Positions 32,047-44,427 of a stretch of 64,000 bases of DNA are shown here, piece after piece. The position numbers and the translations under genes are program-made. The stretch is from Arachis hypogaea (Eukaryota > Streptophyta > Magnoliopsida > Fabales > Fabaceae). Below the pieces are notes generated by a model that searched no databases, was not told the origin of the DNA, and saw only the letters and a program-made list of their open reading frames with translations. Every line of letters starts with the position of its first letter. The first letter of the stretch is position 1. The DNA lies in assembly GCF_003086295.3 (NCBI RefSeq), contig NC_092051.1, positions 64,791,772 through 64,855,771 of the forward strand, written 5' to 3'.

Positions 32047-33366
32047 TGCTGTTGGATTCTGACCTCCCTGCACTCAAAGTGGATTTTCTGGAGCTACAGA
32101 ACTCAAAATGGCGCGCTTCCAATTGCGTTGGAAGGTAGACATCCAGGGCTTTCCAGAAATATATAATTGTCCATACTTTTCCCGAGATTTGATGGTCCAA
32201 ACCGGCGTTCCAAGTCAGCATAGAAATTCTGGCGTCAAAACGCCAGAACTGGCATGAAAGCTGGAGTTAAACGCCCAAACTGGCACAAAAGTTGGCGTTT
32301 AACTCCAAGAAAAGTCTCTACACATGAAAGCTTCAATGCTCAGCCCAAGCACACACCAAGTGGGCCCCAGAAGTGGATTTTTACATTAACTATTCTAGCT
32401 TACTCATTTTCTATAACCCTAGGTCACTAGTTTATTATAAAAACTATTTTTAGTGATTCATCTTGTACTTCATGACACTCAACACGTTTCATATTGTATC
32501 TTCCATGGCATGAGTCTCTAAACCCCATGGTTGGGGGTGAGGAACTCTGCTATATTTTGATGAATTAATGCAATCACTACTATTTTCCATTCTATCACGC
32601 TTGCTTCCATTCTAAGATATTCACTCGTACTTCAATTTGATGAATGTGATGATCTGTGACACTCATCACCATTCTCAACCTATGAACACGTGCCTAACAA
32701 CCACCTCCGTTCTACCTTAGACTGAGTGCTTATCTCTTAGCCTCCTGGTTCAGATCAGAGTCTTCGTGGTATAAGCTAGAATCAATTGGCAGCATTCTTG
32801 AGATCCGGAACGTCTAAACCTTGTCTGTGGTATTCTGAGTAGGATCTGGGATAGGATGACTGTGACGAGCTTCAAACTCACAAGTGCTGGGCGTAGTGAC
32901 AGACAAAAAAAGGATCAATGGATACTATTCCAGCATGAGTGAAAACCGATAGATGATTAGCCGTGCGGTGACAGCGCATTTGGACCATTTTCACTGACAG
33001 GAAGGATGGTAGCCATTGACAACGGCGATCCACCAACATACAGGTTGCCATGGAAGGAACCTTGCGTGCATGAAGAAGAAGATAGTAGGAAAGCAGAAAT
33101 TCAGAAGATAGAGCATCTCTAAAACCTCAACCTGTTCTCCGTTACTGCATAACAAGTATTTATTTCATGTTCTTTTACTTTTTACAATTAAATCTAAGAA
33201 TTATTGATATCCTGACTAAGAGTTACAAGATAACCATAGCTTGCTTCAAGCCGACAATCTCTGTGGGATCGACCCTTACTCACGTAAGGTATTACTTGGA
33301 CGACCCAGTGCACTTGCTGGTTAGTTGTGCGGAATTGCAAAAGTGTGATTGTGATTTCGTGCACCA
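31933..33366 (+). repeat. 5' LTR of element 4, 5'-truncated
   Basis: Begins within the LTR (GACTTTACTATGATTTTGTG) without TGATGAGCGG and ends TTTCGTGCACCA before a primer site. Keyword copies lie at 32200-32310, including GGCGTTTAACTCC and GGCGTCAAAACGCC. Confidence 0.87.
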
Positions 33367-33372
33367 AGTTTT

Positions 33373-33390
33373 TGGCGCCGTTGCTGGGGA
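33373..33390 (+). other. Primer-binding site (tRNA-Asp) of element 4
   Basis: TGGCGCCGTTGCTGGGGA, identical to that of element 3. Confidence 0.88.
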
Positions 33391-34309
33391 TTGTTCGAGT
33401 TTGGACAACTGACAGTTTATCTTGTTGCTTAGATTAGGAATAATTTATTTTTGTTGGTTTAGAGTCACTAAATTTGAGTCTTTTACTTCAGTTAGTTTCA
33501 TATTTTAAGTTTGGTGTCAATTGCATGCTTTTATTTTCTTTTAATTTTTTGAATTTGCATATTCCTAGTTCTTTCTTGATCTTTAAAAATTCTAAGTTTG
33601 GTGACTTCTTTGTGTTTTCCTTTAAATTTTCGAAAATTTGTGTTTGATTTTCTAAAAATTTTAAGTTTGGTGTGTTTTTGTGCTTTTATTTACTTAAAAT
33701 TTTTTCAAAAATTTGTTCTTGGTGTTCATCTTGATCTTCAAAGTGTTCTTGGTGTTCATCTTGACATTCAAAGTTTTCTTGTTTATTCTCTTTGTTTTGA
33801 TCTAAAATTTCTAAGTTTAGTGTCATTTTGTTGTTTTTCTCTTTCCTCATTAAAATTCAAAAATTAAAAAAATATCTTTTCCTTATTTTACTCATAAATT
33901 TCGAAATTTTGCATTAAATTAGTCAAAGATTTTCAAAATCATATCTTTTTTTTAGTCAAGTCAAAATTCTAATTTCAAAAATTGATCTTTTCAAATCTTT
34001 TTCAAAAATCAAATCTTTTTAATTTCTTCAATCATATATTTTTTTAATAAATTGCAATCATATCTTCAAAATCATATCTTTTTCAAAATAATTTTAAATC
34101 ATATCTTTTTTATTGCTATTTTCAAAATCTTTTTAATTAATTAATTAATTTAGTTTTCAATTTGCTTTTATTTCATTTTCTTCTAAATTTCGAACTTATA
34201 TTCAATTTTTCAATTATTTTATTTTATTTTATTTTATTTTAATTTCGGTATTCAAAAAAAAACAAAAATATATTTTATTTGCAATCCACATCATCTCCCT
34301 TTCTCCGTC
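33391..34309 (+). other. Leader of element 4 (no gene)
   Basis: T-rich leader with AAGTTTGGTG(T/A) near 33497, 33593 and 33663, two near-identical CTTGGTGTTCATCTTGA units at 33719-33765, and ATCTTTTTCAAA words (33940-34140). The tRNA-like D-arm of elements 2 and 3 is not seen. Confidence 0.65.
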
Positions 34310-35439
34310 ATGGACCTAAGTGAAATGAGCAGTCCAGAAGGACTTTGAGGTCATATGCTAACCCCATTACAGCTGCATATGGGAGTAGCATCTGTATACA
34401 TCCTATCAAAGCAAGCAGTTTTGAGCTAAATCCTCAACTCATTTTCATGGTGCAGTAAAATTGCCAGTATTTCGGTCTTCCACAGGAAGAATCTACTGAG
34501 TTTCTGGCACAGTTCTTACAAATTACTGACACAGTACGTGATAAAGAAGTGGATCAGGATCTCTACAGATTGTTACTATTTCCATTTGCTGTAAAAGATC
34601 AAGCTAAAAGGTGGTTAAATAACCAACCCACAACAAGCATAAAAACATGGAGACAGCTATCAGACAAATTCCTGAATCAATTTTACCCTCCAAAAAGGAT
34701 GACACAGCTGAGGCTGGACATCCAAGGCTTTAAACAAGAGGATCATGAATCCCTTTATAATGCCTGGGAGAGGTACATAGGGATGCTAAGAAAATGCCCC
34801 TCTAAAATGTTTTCAGAGTGGGTACAGTTAGACATCTTCTACTATGGGCTTACAGAAAGAGCTCAAATGTCTCTAGAATACTCAGCTGGTGGATCCATAC
34901 ACATGAGAAAAATGATTGAAAAAGCTCAAGAACTCATTGACACGGTTACTAGAAATCAACATCTGTACTCAAGCAGTGAGTTCTTTATAAAAGAAGAGGC
35001 TAGAACAGTAACTACTGATCCTAATCCTCAAGAACAGATTGTTGAACTTAATCAGCAATTACTCCTTATGACAAAACAATTAGCAGAATTTAAAGAGATG
35101 CTCCAAGATACTAAAAATGCTAATAAGAATATGGAAGCACAATTGAATCAGACAAGACAGCAGCTATCTAAACAGATAACAGAAGAATGCCAAGCTGTCC
35201 AACTAAGGAGCGGGAAGACATTGAATAATTTAGCTCAAAGTAGCAAAAAGCCAAGAAAGAAACAACTGACAGAGGATGACCAAACCACTGCCCAAAATCC
35301 CTCTGAGGACAGCAAGAGCCCAGAGAGGAATAATTCTGGCGTTCAAACGTCAGAAAAGGGAGAAAAGTTGGCGTTGATTGCCCATTCCTTGCCAGTTCTG
35401 GCGTTCAAAAGCCAGAAAAGGGTGGGAAGCTGGCGTTAA
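34310..35439 (+). pseudogene. gag: gag of element 4 (frameshift and stop)
   Basis: Homologous to element 2 gag. The ATG context is conserved, but a base is missing near 34321 (AGTGAAATG against AGTGGAAATG). A TAA near 34456 stands where element 2 has CAA. From 34549 the frame is open for 296 codons: AKRWLNNQP, FLNQFYPPKRMTQLRLDI, LRKCPSKMFSEWVQLDIFYYGL, then a coiled coil and a keyword-built linker ending GSWR-stop inside a keyword copy. Confidence 0.85.
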
Positions 35440-36854
35440 ACGCCCATCCAGCACCCAATCCTGGCGTTCAAACGCCAATTTGGGATCAGACACCTGCAAG
35501 TGCTGGTAGTAACCCCTCTAAGAAGGCTTCTCCAACCACCTCTGTAGGGAATAAACCTGCAGCAACTAAGGTTGAATAATATAAAGCCAAGATGCGTTAT
35601 CCTCAGAAACTCCACCAAGCGGAGCAAGATAAATAATTTACCCGCTTTGCAGACTATCTCAGGACTCTTGAGATAAAGATCCTATTTCCAGAGGCACTTG
35701 AGCAAATACCCTCTTATGCTAAGTTCATGAAAGAGATCTTAAGTCATAAGAAGGATTGGAGAGAAACTGAAAACGTGTTTTTCACTGAAAAATGCAGTGC
35801 AGTCATTCTGAAAAGTTTACCAGAGAAGCTTCAAGATCCAGGAAGCTTTATGATACCATGCACATTAGAGGGTGCTTGTATCAAGATAGCTCTATGTGAC
35901 CTTAGAGCAAGTATCAACCTAATACCTGCATCCACTATTAGAAAGCTTGGCTTTACTGAAGAAGTCAAACCAACCCGAATATGTCTTCAACTTGCTGATG
36001 GCTCCATTAAATATTCATCAGGCATAATTGAGGACATGATTGTCAAGGTTGGGCCATTTGCCTTTCCCACTGACTTTGTAGTGCTGGAAATGGAGGAGCA
36101 TAAGAGTGCAACTCTCATTCTAGGAAGACCTTTCCTGGCAACTGGATGAACTCTTATTGATGTACAAAAAGGGAAAGTGACCCTAAGAGTCAATAAGGAT
36201 GAGTTCAAGTTAAATGCTGTCAAAGCTATGCAGCATCCAGACACATCAAATGACTGCATGAGCACTGATATTATTGACTCTTTGGTGGAAGAGATCAATA
36301 TGACTGAAAGTCTCGAATCAGAGCTAGAGGACATATTGAAAGATGTTCAGCCTGATCTGGAGGAATCAGAGGAAATAAAAGAACCTCTGAAAATTCCTCA
36401 GGAAGAGGATAAGCCTCCTAAACCCGAGCTCAAACTACCACCACCATCCCTGAAATATGCATTTCTAGGAGAAGGTGACACTTTTCCAGTGATCATAAGC
36501 TCTGCTTTAAATCCACAGGAAGAGAAAGCACTAATTCAAGTGCTACGGACACACAAGACAGCTCTTGGGTGGTCCATAAGTGATCTTAAAGGCATTAGCC
36601 CAGCAAGATGCATGCACAAGATCCTATTGGATGATGATGCTAAGCCAATGGTTCAACCACAGAGGCGGCTAAATCCAGCCATGAAGGAGGTGGTGCAGAA
36701 AGAGGTCACTAAGTTACTAGAGGCTGGGATTATTTATCCTATTTCTGATAGCCCCTGGGTAAGCCTTGTCCAAGTTGTACCCAAAAAGGGAGGCATGACA
36801 GTGGTTCACAACGAAAAGAATGAACTGGTTCCCACAAGAACAGTTACAGGGTGA
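35440..36854 (+). pseudogene. pro: protease and RT N-terminus of element 4
   Basis: In the -1 frame relative to gag, as in elements 2 and 8. Protease IALCDLRASINLIP carries Gly-to-Arg at the active-site triad (D-L-R-A-S), so the enzyme is dead. ATLILGRPFLATG follows. Stops include ones near 35577 and 35632, TGA at 36147 (CGA in element 2) and TGA at 36852 (TGG in element 2). The RT N-terminal block [28 protein letters not shown] is intact in phase, unlike element 2. Confidence 0.85.
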
Positions 36855-38571
36855 CGTATGTGTATTGACTACAGAAGGCTCAATACAGCCACCAGAAAGG
36901 ATCATTTTCCTTTTCCATTCATAGACCAGATGCTAGAGAGACTAGCAGGTCATGACTATTACTGCTTTTTAGATGGCTATTCAGGTTACAACCAAATTGC
37001 AGAAGATCCTCAAGACCAAGATAAAACAGCATTCACATGTCCATCTGGAGTATTTGCCTACAGAAGGACGCCTTTTAGTCTGTGCAATACACCTGCAACC
37101 TTTCAGAGGTGCATGCTCTCTATCTTTTTTGATATAGTAAAGAAATTTCAAGAAGTCTTCATGGATGACGTTTCAGTATTTGGAGACTCATTCAGCTCCT
37201 GTCTTGACCATTTAGCACTTGTTCTGAAAAGATGCCAAGAGACCAACCTAGTTTTAAACTGGGAAAAATGTCACTTTATGGTGACTGAAGGAATTGTCCT
37301 TGGGCATAAAATTTCAAACAGGGGAATAGAGGTGGATCAAGCTAAAGTGGAAGTAATTGAAAAATTACCAACACCTACCAATGTTAAGGCAATCAGAAGC
37401 TTTCTGGGACATGCAAGATTCTACAGGAGGTATATAAAGGATTTTCAAAAATCGCAAAATCTCTGAGTAATCTGCTAGCTACTGATACAGCATTTGTCTT
37501 TGACACAGAGTGTCTGCAGGCGTTTGAAACTCTAAAAGCTAAGCTGGTCACAGCACCAGTGATTTCTGCACCAGACTGGACATTACCATTTGAACTAATG
37601 TGTGATGCCAGTGACCATGCCATTGGTGCAGTATTAGGACAGAGGTATAACAAACTTCTGCACGTCATTTACTATGTCAGCCGTGTTCTAAATGACGCAC
37701 AAAAAAACTACACAACAACAGAAAAAGAGTTGCTTGCAGTGGTTTATGCCATTGATAAGTTTAGATCCTATTTAGTAGGTTCAAATGTGATTGTGTATAC
37801 TGACCATGCTGCTCTTAAATATCTACTCACAAAGCAGGATTCAAAACCCAGGCTCATAAGATGGGTGTTGCTTCTGCAAGAGTTTGATATAGAAATAAGA
37901 AACAAAAAAGGGATAGAGAACCAAGTAGCTGATCACCTGTCCCGGATAGAACCAGTAGCAGGGGCGTCCCTCCCTCCTATTGAGATCTCTAAGACCTTTT
38001 CGGATGAGCAACTGGAAGCACCATGGTTTGCAGACATTGCAAATTATAAACCTGTGAGGTTCATACCCAAGGAGTACAGCAGAATGCAAACGAAAAAACT
38101 AATTTTTGATGCAAAGTACTACTTATGGGATGCAAAGTACTAATTTCTGATGTAAAGTACTACTTATTGGATGAACCATATCTCTTTAAGAAATGTGCAG
38201 ATGGAATGATTCGCAGATGCGTACCCAGAGAAGAGGCACAAAAGATCCTATGGCACTGCCATGGATCACAATATGGAGGACATTTCGGAGGTGAGCGAAC
38301 AGCCACTAAGGTCCTCCAATGTGGCTTCTACTGGCCTACTCTCTATAGAGTTGCCCGAGAGTTTGTGCGTAACTGTGACAGTTTCCAAAGAGCTGGCAAC
38401 TTACCCCACGGTTATGCCATGCCTCAACAAGGGATCTTAGAGATTGAGTTGTTTGATGTATGGGGTATTGACTTCATGGGTCCTTTCCCACCATCATACT
38501 CAAACACTTACATTCTGGTGGTAGTAGACTATGTATCTAAATGGGTAGAAGCAATTGCCACACCCACTAAA
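36855..38571 (+). pseudogene. pol: RT, RNase H and integrase start of element 4, truncated
   Basis: RT with [17 protein letters not shown] and GYNQIAEDP. A frame change lies near 37445-37450 (KDFQKSQNL). RNase H holds [15 protein letters not shown] and [12 protein letters not shown] 35-base internal duplication near 38110-38165 (GATGCAAAGTACTA twice) shifts the frame again. Integrase has [11 protein letters not shown] with the second Cys pair altered (NCDSFQ), then [13 protein letters not shown]. Homology stops after the codons for IATPT, where the sequence passes into element 5. No remainder of this integrase is found in the window. Confidence 0.87.
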
Positions 38572-38739
38572 ATATCTAAAATATTTTTTATTCAAAAGAA
38601 AGTGCAAATATATACATGTTGGAGTTTTTCATTCTTTTAAGTCAGATAATATCTGGATCTCAACTTGGTGCCTCATTAAAAAACCTTTTCAGGAAAAATA
38701 GTGCATCCTATGATGAGATCTTTTACCTTTTCTAGCTAT

Positions 38740-40555
38740 AGTACCTTCTTAGGTTGCAGGCGTGCCACGATTTGGGAAGCTCTCGTCCATCGAGTTCAGT
38801 CAGTCTGTAGTAGCCCTTCCCAAGTACTTTTATGACTCGCTAGGGTCTTTTCCAGTTTGCTGCCAACTTTCCTTCTCCGGGTCGAGTTGTTCCAATATCA
38901 TTTCGGATTAGGATGAGATCATTCTCCGTGAAACCTCTTGGCACTACCTTTTGATTATATCTTGAAGCCATTCGGCGATTTAGCGCTTCTTCCCTGATCC
39001 AAGCTCTTTCTTGGATTTCCGGAAGTAGGTCGAGTTCTTCTCTTTGAAGTTGAGAGTTGGCTTCTTCATTGTAGTGGACTACTCTAGGCGACCCTTCCTC
39101 GACCTCTACTGGGATTATTGCCTCCACGCCGTACGCTAATCGGAATGGTGATTCGTTTATGGTGGAATGTGGCGTAGTTTGATATGCCCATAGGACCTGT
39201 GGAAGTTCTTCAGCCCAAGCTCCCTTCGCATCTTGTAGTCTCCGTTTCAACCCAGCCAATATGACTTTGTTGGCAGCTTCGGCTTGCCCATTGGCTTGAG
39301 GATGTTCGACGGAGGTGAACTGGTGCTTTATGTTCAAGTCGGCTACTAATTTCCTGACGCTTGCATCTGTGAATTGAGTGCCATTGTCTGTGGCGATGGA
39401 GTATGCAACCCCAAACCTCGTGATAATGTTCCTATATAGGAATTTTCGGCTTCTTTGAGCAGTGGCGTTGTCTAGGGGCTCTGCCTCAATCCACTTTGTG
39501 AAATAGTCTACTCCGACTATGAGGAATTTGACTTGTCCTGATCCCTGGGGAAAGTGTCCGAGAAGATCGAGTCCCCATTTTGCAAATGGCCAAGGCGAAG
39601 TTACGCTGATGAGCTCTTCTGGCAAGGCAATGTAAAAGTTGGCATGTTTCTGGCATGGGGGACATGTCTTTACAAATTCTGTAGCTTCCTTTTGTAGAGT
39701 TGGCCAGTAAAATCCCGCCCGAAGTACCTTTTTGGTGAGGGCTTGTGCCCCGAGATGATTGCCACAAATACCGCTGTGTACTTCCTCTAAAACTTCCCTT
39801 GTGTTAGAGGTCGGCACACATTTTAACAATGGTATTAAAATCCCTCTTTTGTATAGGGTGTTGTTTATGATGGTGTAGTACTGAGCCTCCCGTTTTAACC
39901 TCTTTGCTTCCTTCTCATTTGTGGGGAGTGTTTCTTTTTTGAGGTAATTAATTATGGGGGTCATCCATCCTTGATCCTGACTTGTTATAGCTAGGACTTT
40001 TTCTGCTTTCGAGATTGATGGGTTCTGTAGCATTTCCTGGATGAGGCTTCTATTGTTGCCCTCTGGTTTGGTGCTGGCTAGCTTTGAGAGTGCATCAGCT
40101 CGGGCATTTTGTTCGCGGGGTATGTGGCAGATCTTATATTCCCCGAGTTGTCCGAGCTGTTCCTTGGTTATATCCAAATACTTTTTCATGGTGGGATCTT
40201 TGGCTTGGTAACTCCCTATTATCTGTGAGGTGACTACCTGTGAGTCGCTGAAGATGTTGAGTTTTTGAGCTCCAACCTCCTTAGCCAGCTTCAAACCAGC
40301 TAGTAACGCTTCATATTCTGCCTGGTTGTTTGAGGCCGGGAACCCAAATTTGAGGGAAAGCTCAACTTGGGTTCCTTGGTTGCTTTTTATTATCACACAT
40401 GCGCTGCTTCCAGTCTTATTTGAAGACCCGTCCATGTAGAGATTCCATTCTGTGGGGGTTTCCAGGGTATCTGTGAATTCTGCAATGAAGTCGGCCAAGT
40501 ATTGTGATTTGATGGCTGTCCGAGCTTCATATTGGAGGTCGAACTCGGATAACTC
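38740..40555 (-). pseudogene. pol: Second RNase H and integrase of element 5
   Basis: Archaeal-type RNase H: LYMDGSSNKTGSSA, SNNQAEYEALLAGL, IFSDSQVV and ARADALSKLAS. Then integrase: the HHCC finger (HSGICGNH ... CPPCQKH), WGLDLLGHFP, IATDNGTQF and EHPQANGQAEAANK, so the catalytic D-D-E residues are all present. The C-terminus reads to KLAANWK, then a stop at 38840. The expected remainder is recognisable to about 38740. The upstream part (VELSEFDLQYEARTAIKSQY) follows a TAA near 40555. This is the longest open frame of the element at 552 codons. Confidence 0.85.
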
Positions 40556-41820
40556 GACTGCCCATTATAAAATTCTGCCTGCTAGATCTGTTTTCTGCAG
40601 TATCCCTTTTATGGGCTGGTCGGTCTGGACCTTAATGGTGTGAGCCTGGAAGTACGGGCATAGTCGTCAAGATGTCAGTATGAGAGCATAGGCAAACTTT
40701 TCTATTTTTTGGTAGTTCAGCTCGGATCCCTACTAATGAAGTATACAGGTTGTTGCCCTTTGTCGTCCTCTTGAACTAGTGCTGAGGCTACTGCCTGACT
40801 TCCTACCGCAAGGTACAATACGAGTGGCTCTTCCTTTCGTGGTCAAGTTAGGATAGGTGGTCATCCCAGGAAACTTTTGAAATCCTGGAAGGCTTGCTCG
40901 CATTCCATTGTCCACTCGAAGCTATTTCCTTTCTTTAGAGTGGCATAGAAAGGAAGGGATCTTATCGCTGATCCCGCTAGGAACCTAAACAAGGCCGCTA
41001 ACCTCCCGTTGAGTTGTTGTACTTCTTTGACACAAGTTGGGCTTTTCATGTTGTGTATGGCCTGGCATTTATTCGGATTTGCCTCAATTCCTCTTTGTGT
41101 GAGCATAAAACCCAAGAACTTGCCTGCTTCTACAGCAAAAGTGCATTTTGCGGGATTGAGGCGCATGTCATGCTTCCTTATAGTGTCGAACACTTGGGCC
41201 AGGTCAGACAATAATATCTCTTCACTTTGTGTCTTTATTAACATGTCGTTCACGTAAACTTCCATGATCTTTCCGATATGATCTGAAAAGACTTTATTCA
41301 TTAGCCTTTGATACGTAGCTACCGCATTCTTGAGACCGAAAGGCATTACAATGTAGCAGTAATTGGCTTTTGGCGTCAAAAACGAGGTCTTTTCTTGATC
41401 TGGTAGATACATGGGAATTTGGTTGTATCCAAAATATGCATCCATAAACGAGAGGTATCTATATCTGGATGAAGCATCTACCAGAGCGTCGATACTTGGG
41501 AGTGGGTAAGGATCTTTTGGGCAGGCTTTGTTGAGGTTGGTGTAGTCGGTGCACATTCGCCATTTCCCACTTGATTTTTTCACCAAGACGACGTTAGCTA
41601 GCCATAGTGGGTACTTGACTTCTCTTATGAATCCTGCCTCCAGTAGTGCTTGTACCTATTCTTCTACAGCTTGGGATCGTTCTGGCCCAAGTTTTCTTCG
41701 TCTCTGCTGTACCGGCTGAGATCCTGGATAGACCGCCAACTTGTGACTCGTTAGCTTGGGGTCTATGCCTGGCATGTCTGCGACTTTACATGCGAAGCGA
41801 TCGACATTATCTCGTAAGAA
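40556..41820 (-). pseudogene. pol: RT and first RNase H of element 5
   Basis: RT motifs WRMCTDYTNLNKACPKDPYPL, LSFMDAYFGYNQI, VMPFGLKNAVATYQRLMN and YVNDMLIKT. The catalytic YVDD has become YVND, loss of an essential Asp by a single G-to-A change. TAG stops lie near 41819 and 41657 in the connector. A frameshift near 40860 disrupts RNase H. Confidence 0.85.
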
Positions 41821-42414
41821 CTATACTAGTAGATTTGCGTCTCCCTTCAGGATCGTGCCAATATTAGTTGTTTTGTCTGAGGTATCTCCGATCTGAACTT
41901 TCTCTATTTCTCCTTCAGGTTGTGGATGGAGTTCTTCACGTCTCTGAACTCCACCAAGCTCAATTGTATGGTATTCTTCTCCTCTACCTCTGATGTTTAG
42001 ACTTTCGTTATAACAGCAGCGTGCCATCTTTTGATCTACTTTTATCGTGGCTATCCCTTCTGTAGTTGGGAATTTCATGCATAGATATGGAGTCGAGACT
42101 ATTACGCCGAGTTGATTTAGTGTTGTCCGACCTATTAGGGCATTGTAGGCTGAACTGACGTCGACCACAATGTAGTCTATCTTGAGTGTTCTAGATTGGT
42201 TCCCTTTTCCGAAGGTTGTATGTAGCGACACATATCCCAGTGGTTGTACTAGGGTATCTCCTAGTCCGAACAGGCTGTTTGGGTATGCTCTATGCTCCTT
42301 TTCTTCTAAGTCGAGTTTGTCGAAGGCAGTTTTGAATAAGATGTCAGCAGAACTCCCTTGGTCTATTAATGTACGGTGGAGATTGGCGTTTGCCAGTATG
42401 ATGGTGATGACCAT
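41821..42414 (-). pseudogene. pro: Protease of element 5
   Basis: Retropepsin-like aspartic protease: TLIDQGSSADIL active site, FGLGDTLVQPLGYVSL and YNALIGRTTLNQLGVIVS. It lies out of phase with gag because of a frame change near 42415. The last codons before 41821 run into a stop ahead of the RT connector. Confidence 0.8.
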
Positions 42415-43844
42415 GGGACGTCGTGTCCGGAGATGATACCGGATGCGTCTTCTTTGGTGAACGTGATTGCAGGGATGTCGGGTGCTTCCTCCTTCCCTTT
42501 GACATGATATACTTCTTTGAGGTATCTTTTGTGGGATGATTTGGAGATTCCACCTCCTGCAAATCCTCCATGTATCATATGGACATGTTTTTCTGGCGTA
42601 CGAGGTGATCGCTCAACTCGTCCGACATCTTGATCTCTTCGTCTTTTTCTTTGTTCATCATCTCGGGTGGCTAGATACCAATTTAGTTTTCCTTCCCTTA
42701 CTAACTTTTCTATGATGTTTTTTAAGTCGAAGCACTCGTTGGTGGAATGTCCTCGGACCCGATGATATTCACAGTATTCGTTCCGATTTCCTCCTCCTCT
42801 TTTGCCTTTGAGTGGTCTAGCTGGTGGTATCTTTTCTGTGTTACAGACTTCTTTGTAAATATCCACAAGGGACACCCGAAGAGGGGTGTAATTATGATAC
42901 TTTTTGATTTTTTCGCCCGTTCGATCTTCCTTCTTCTTGGATTCTTTATCTTTATCTCGGTAGGTGAAACCGGATTTCGAGGTTTCTCCAAGTCGGAAAT
43001 TTTCTTCCATGTTGATGTACTTCTCTGTCCACTCTTGTACCTCATTTAGGGATGTGGGATATTTCTTTGATATAGATTAGCTGAAAGGTCCTTCTCGTAG
43101 GCCGTTGATGAGGCCCATGACGGCAGCCTCTGTTGGTAAGCTTTGTATGTCTAGGCACGTTTTGTTGAATCTTTCCATGTAGTTGCGAAGACTTTCCCGA
43201 TCTCCTTACTTGATACCTAGTAGACTGGAGGCGTGCTTAGCCTTGTCTTTTTGGATGGAGAATCTGGCCAGGAATTTTTCAGCCAGGTCGTCAAAGTTGG
43301 AGATTGACTTTTGAGGTAGGTTGTCGATCCATCTAATTGTTGTCTTCGTGAGAGTCATTGGAAAAGCTTTGCAGCGAACGGCGTTTGAGGCGTCGGTGAG
43401 GTACATTCTGCTTCTGAAGTTGCTGAGGTAATGGTTGGGATCTGTAGTGCCATCATACAAAGTCATATCCGGAAGTTTGAAGTCTTTAGGGATTTTAGTC
43501 TTCATGATTTCCCTAGTGAATGGATCTTGATCTTTGCGAGAGTTGTCTTCAGAAGTGGTCCGGGTAGTCTTTTCTTTGAGATCGGCTTCAAGTTGTAGAA
43601 GTTTATCTTCTAATTCTCGACGTTGCCTTACCTCTCTTTGTAGATCCTTGCCGACTTCTTGCTGGTACTGGCTTTCTTTTTCGAGTTGCTTTAGGCGATC
43701 TTGAAGTGCTTCTATTACTCCCGGATGTGATGAGTTTTTGTCTCCGTTAGATTCTGGAGTGTCCTTTGGTGTGGCACCCGTGTTTTTGTGCGGCGTTCTG
43801 TCTTCTAAATCTGAGTTGTGGTCGTTATCCTGTTCGTCTGCCAT
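42415..43844 (-). pseudogene. gag: gag of element 5
   Basis: Starts MADEQDNDHNSDLEDR at 43844. Coiled coil at 43540-43700 (LQDRLKQLEKESQYQQEVGK), capsid core with DGTTDPNHYLSNFRSRM and FDDLAEKFLARFS. Stops near 43206 and 43079 interrupt the same frame. A zinc-knuckle variant CEYHRVRGHSTNEC (C-x2-H-x4-H-x4-C) lies at about 42745-42790. Then comes a Lys/Arg-rich stretch and the junction to protease. Confidence 0.83.
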
Positions 43845-43864
43845 GGTGATGGGATAACTTCCAG

Positions 43865-44427
43865 GTCCCAGGCAACGGCGCCAATGTTTTGTGGGTTACC
43901 TGAAACTGTAGGTCGATCTCGGATGAGATCTTCTGTACTGGTCGGAGATGACGTGTCCGGCTGGCTGGTAGCGGCCAGAGCTGTTGTGTCCGACTTGTTG
44001 GACTGGCTGCACTTCTGATCCTTGGTCACCGAAGGGTGGGGGGTACCTGCATGAGACTCCGATGCTTAAGTTAGCACGGGTATTAAGCAGGTTTATTGTA
44101 GAATCAGAGTATGAGTTATACCTGGGTGCTCCAGTGTATTTATAGTAGTGTGGGCTGACCTTTCTGATAAGATAAGTTAGTTATCTTATCTTATCTTATC
44201 TTATTTTGGGTGAAGTCAGCTTATCTTCAAGGGAACTGCCTTTATCTCTATAGGCTTGGATTGCCTTTGGATTTGGGTCGTGTTCCTCTACTTGGGCCCT
44301 TTACTGGGCTTTCCTGTTGATTTGGCCGATCTCTTTAAGAAGAGATCGGGTAGTCGGACCTGAAGAGGTCGGTCGCCATGTCGCTAAACATCCCGGGTCG
44401 GACAGCTCGACCCAGGGTATGATCACA
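43865..44427 (-). repeat. 5' LTR and primer site of element 5
   Basis: On the minus strand the LTR ends CACAAAACA at 43885 and is followed by TTGGCGCCGTTGCCTGGGA (primer site 43865-43882), a tRNA-Asp-like match. The LTR start is TGATCATACCC or TGTGATCATACCC at 44425-44427; without the second LTR or a target duplication I cannot decide. A (TTATC)n run lies at 44178-44200. The length is about 540 bases. Confidence 0.7.

Larger units (their letters stand above)
38572..44427 (-). mobile_element. Element 5: Tat/Ogre-type Ty3 element lacking a 3' LTR
   Basis: Minus-strand order from right to left: LTR, primer site, gag, protease, RT, RNase H, a second (archaeal-type) RNase H, integrase. The second RNase H is the hallmark of the Tat lineage. 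The left end has no LTR copy; the sequence after integrase runs into element 4 within 170 bases. The element is truncated and heavily mutated. Confidence 0.85.
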
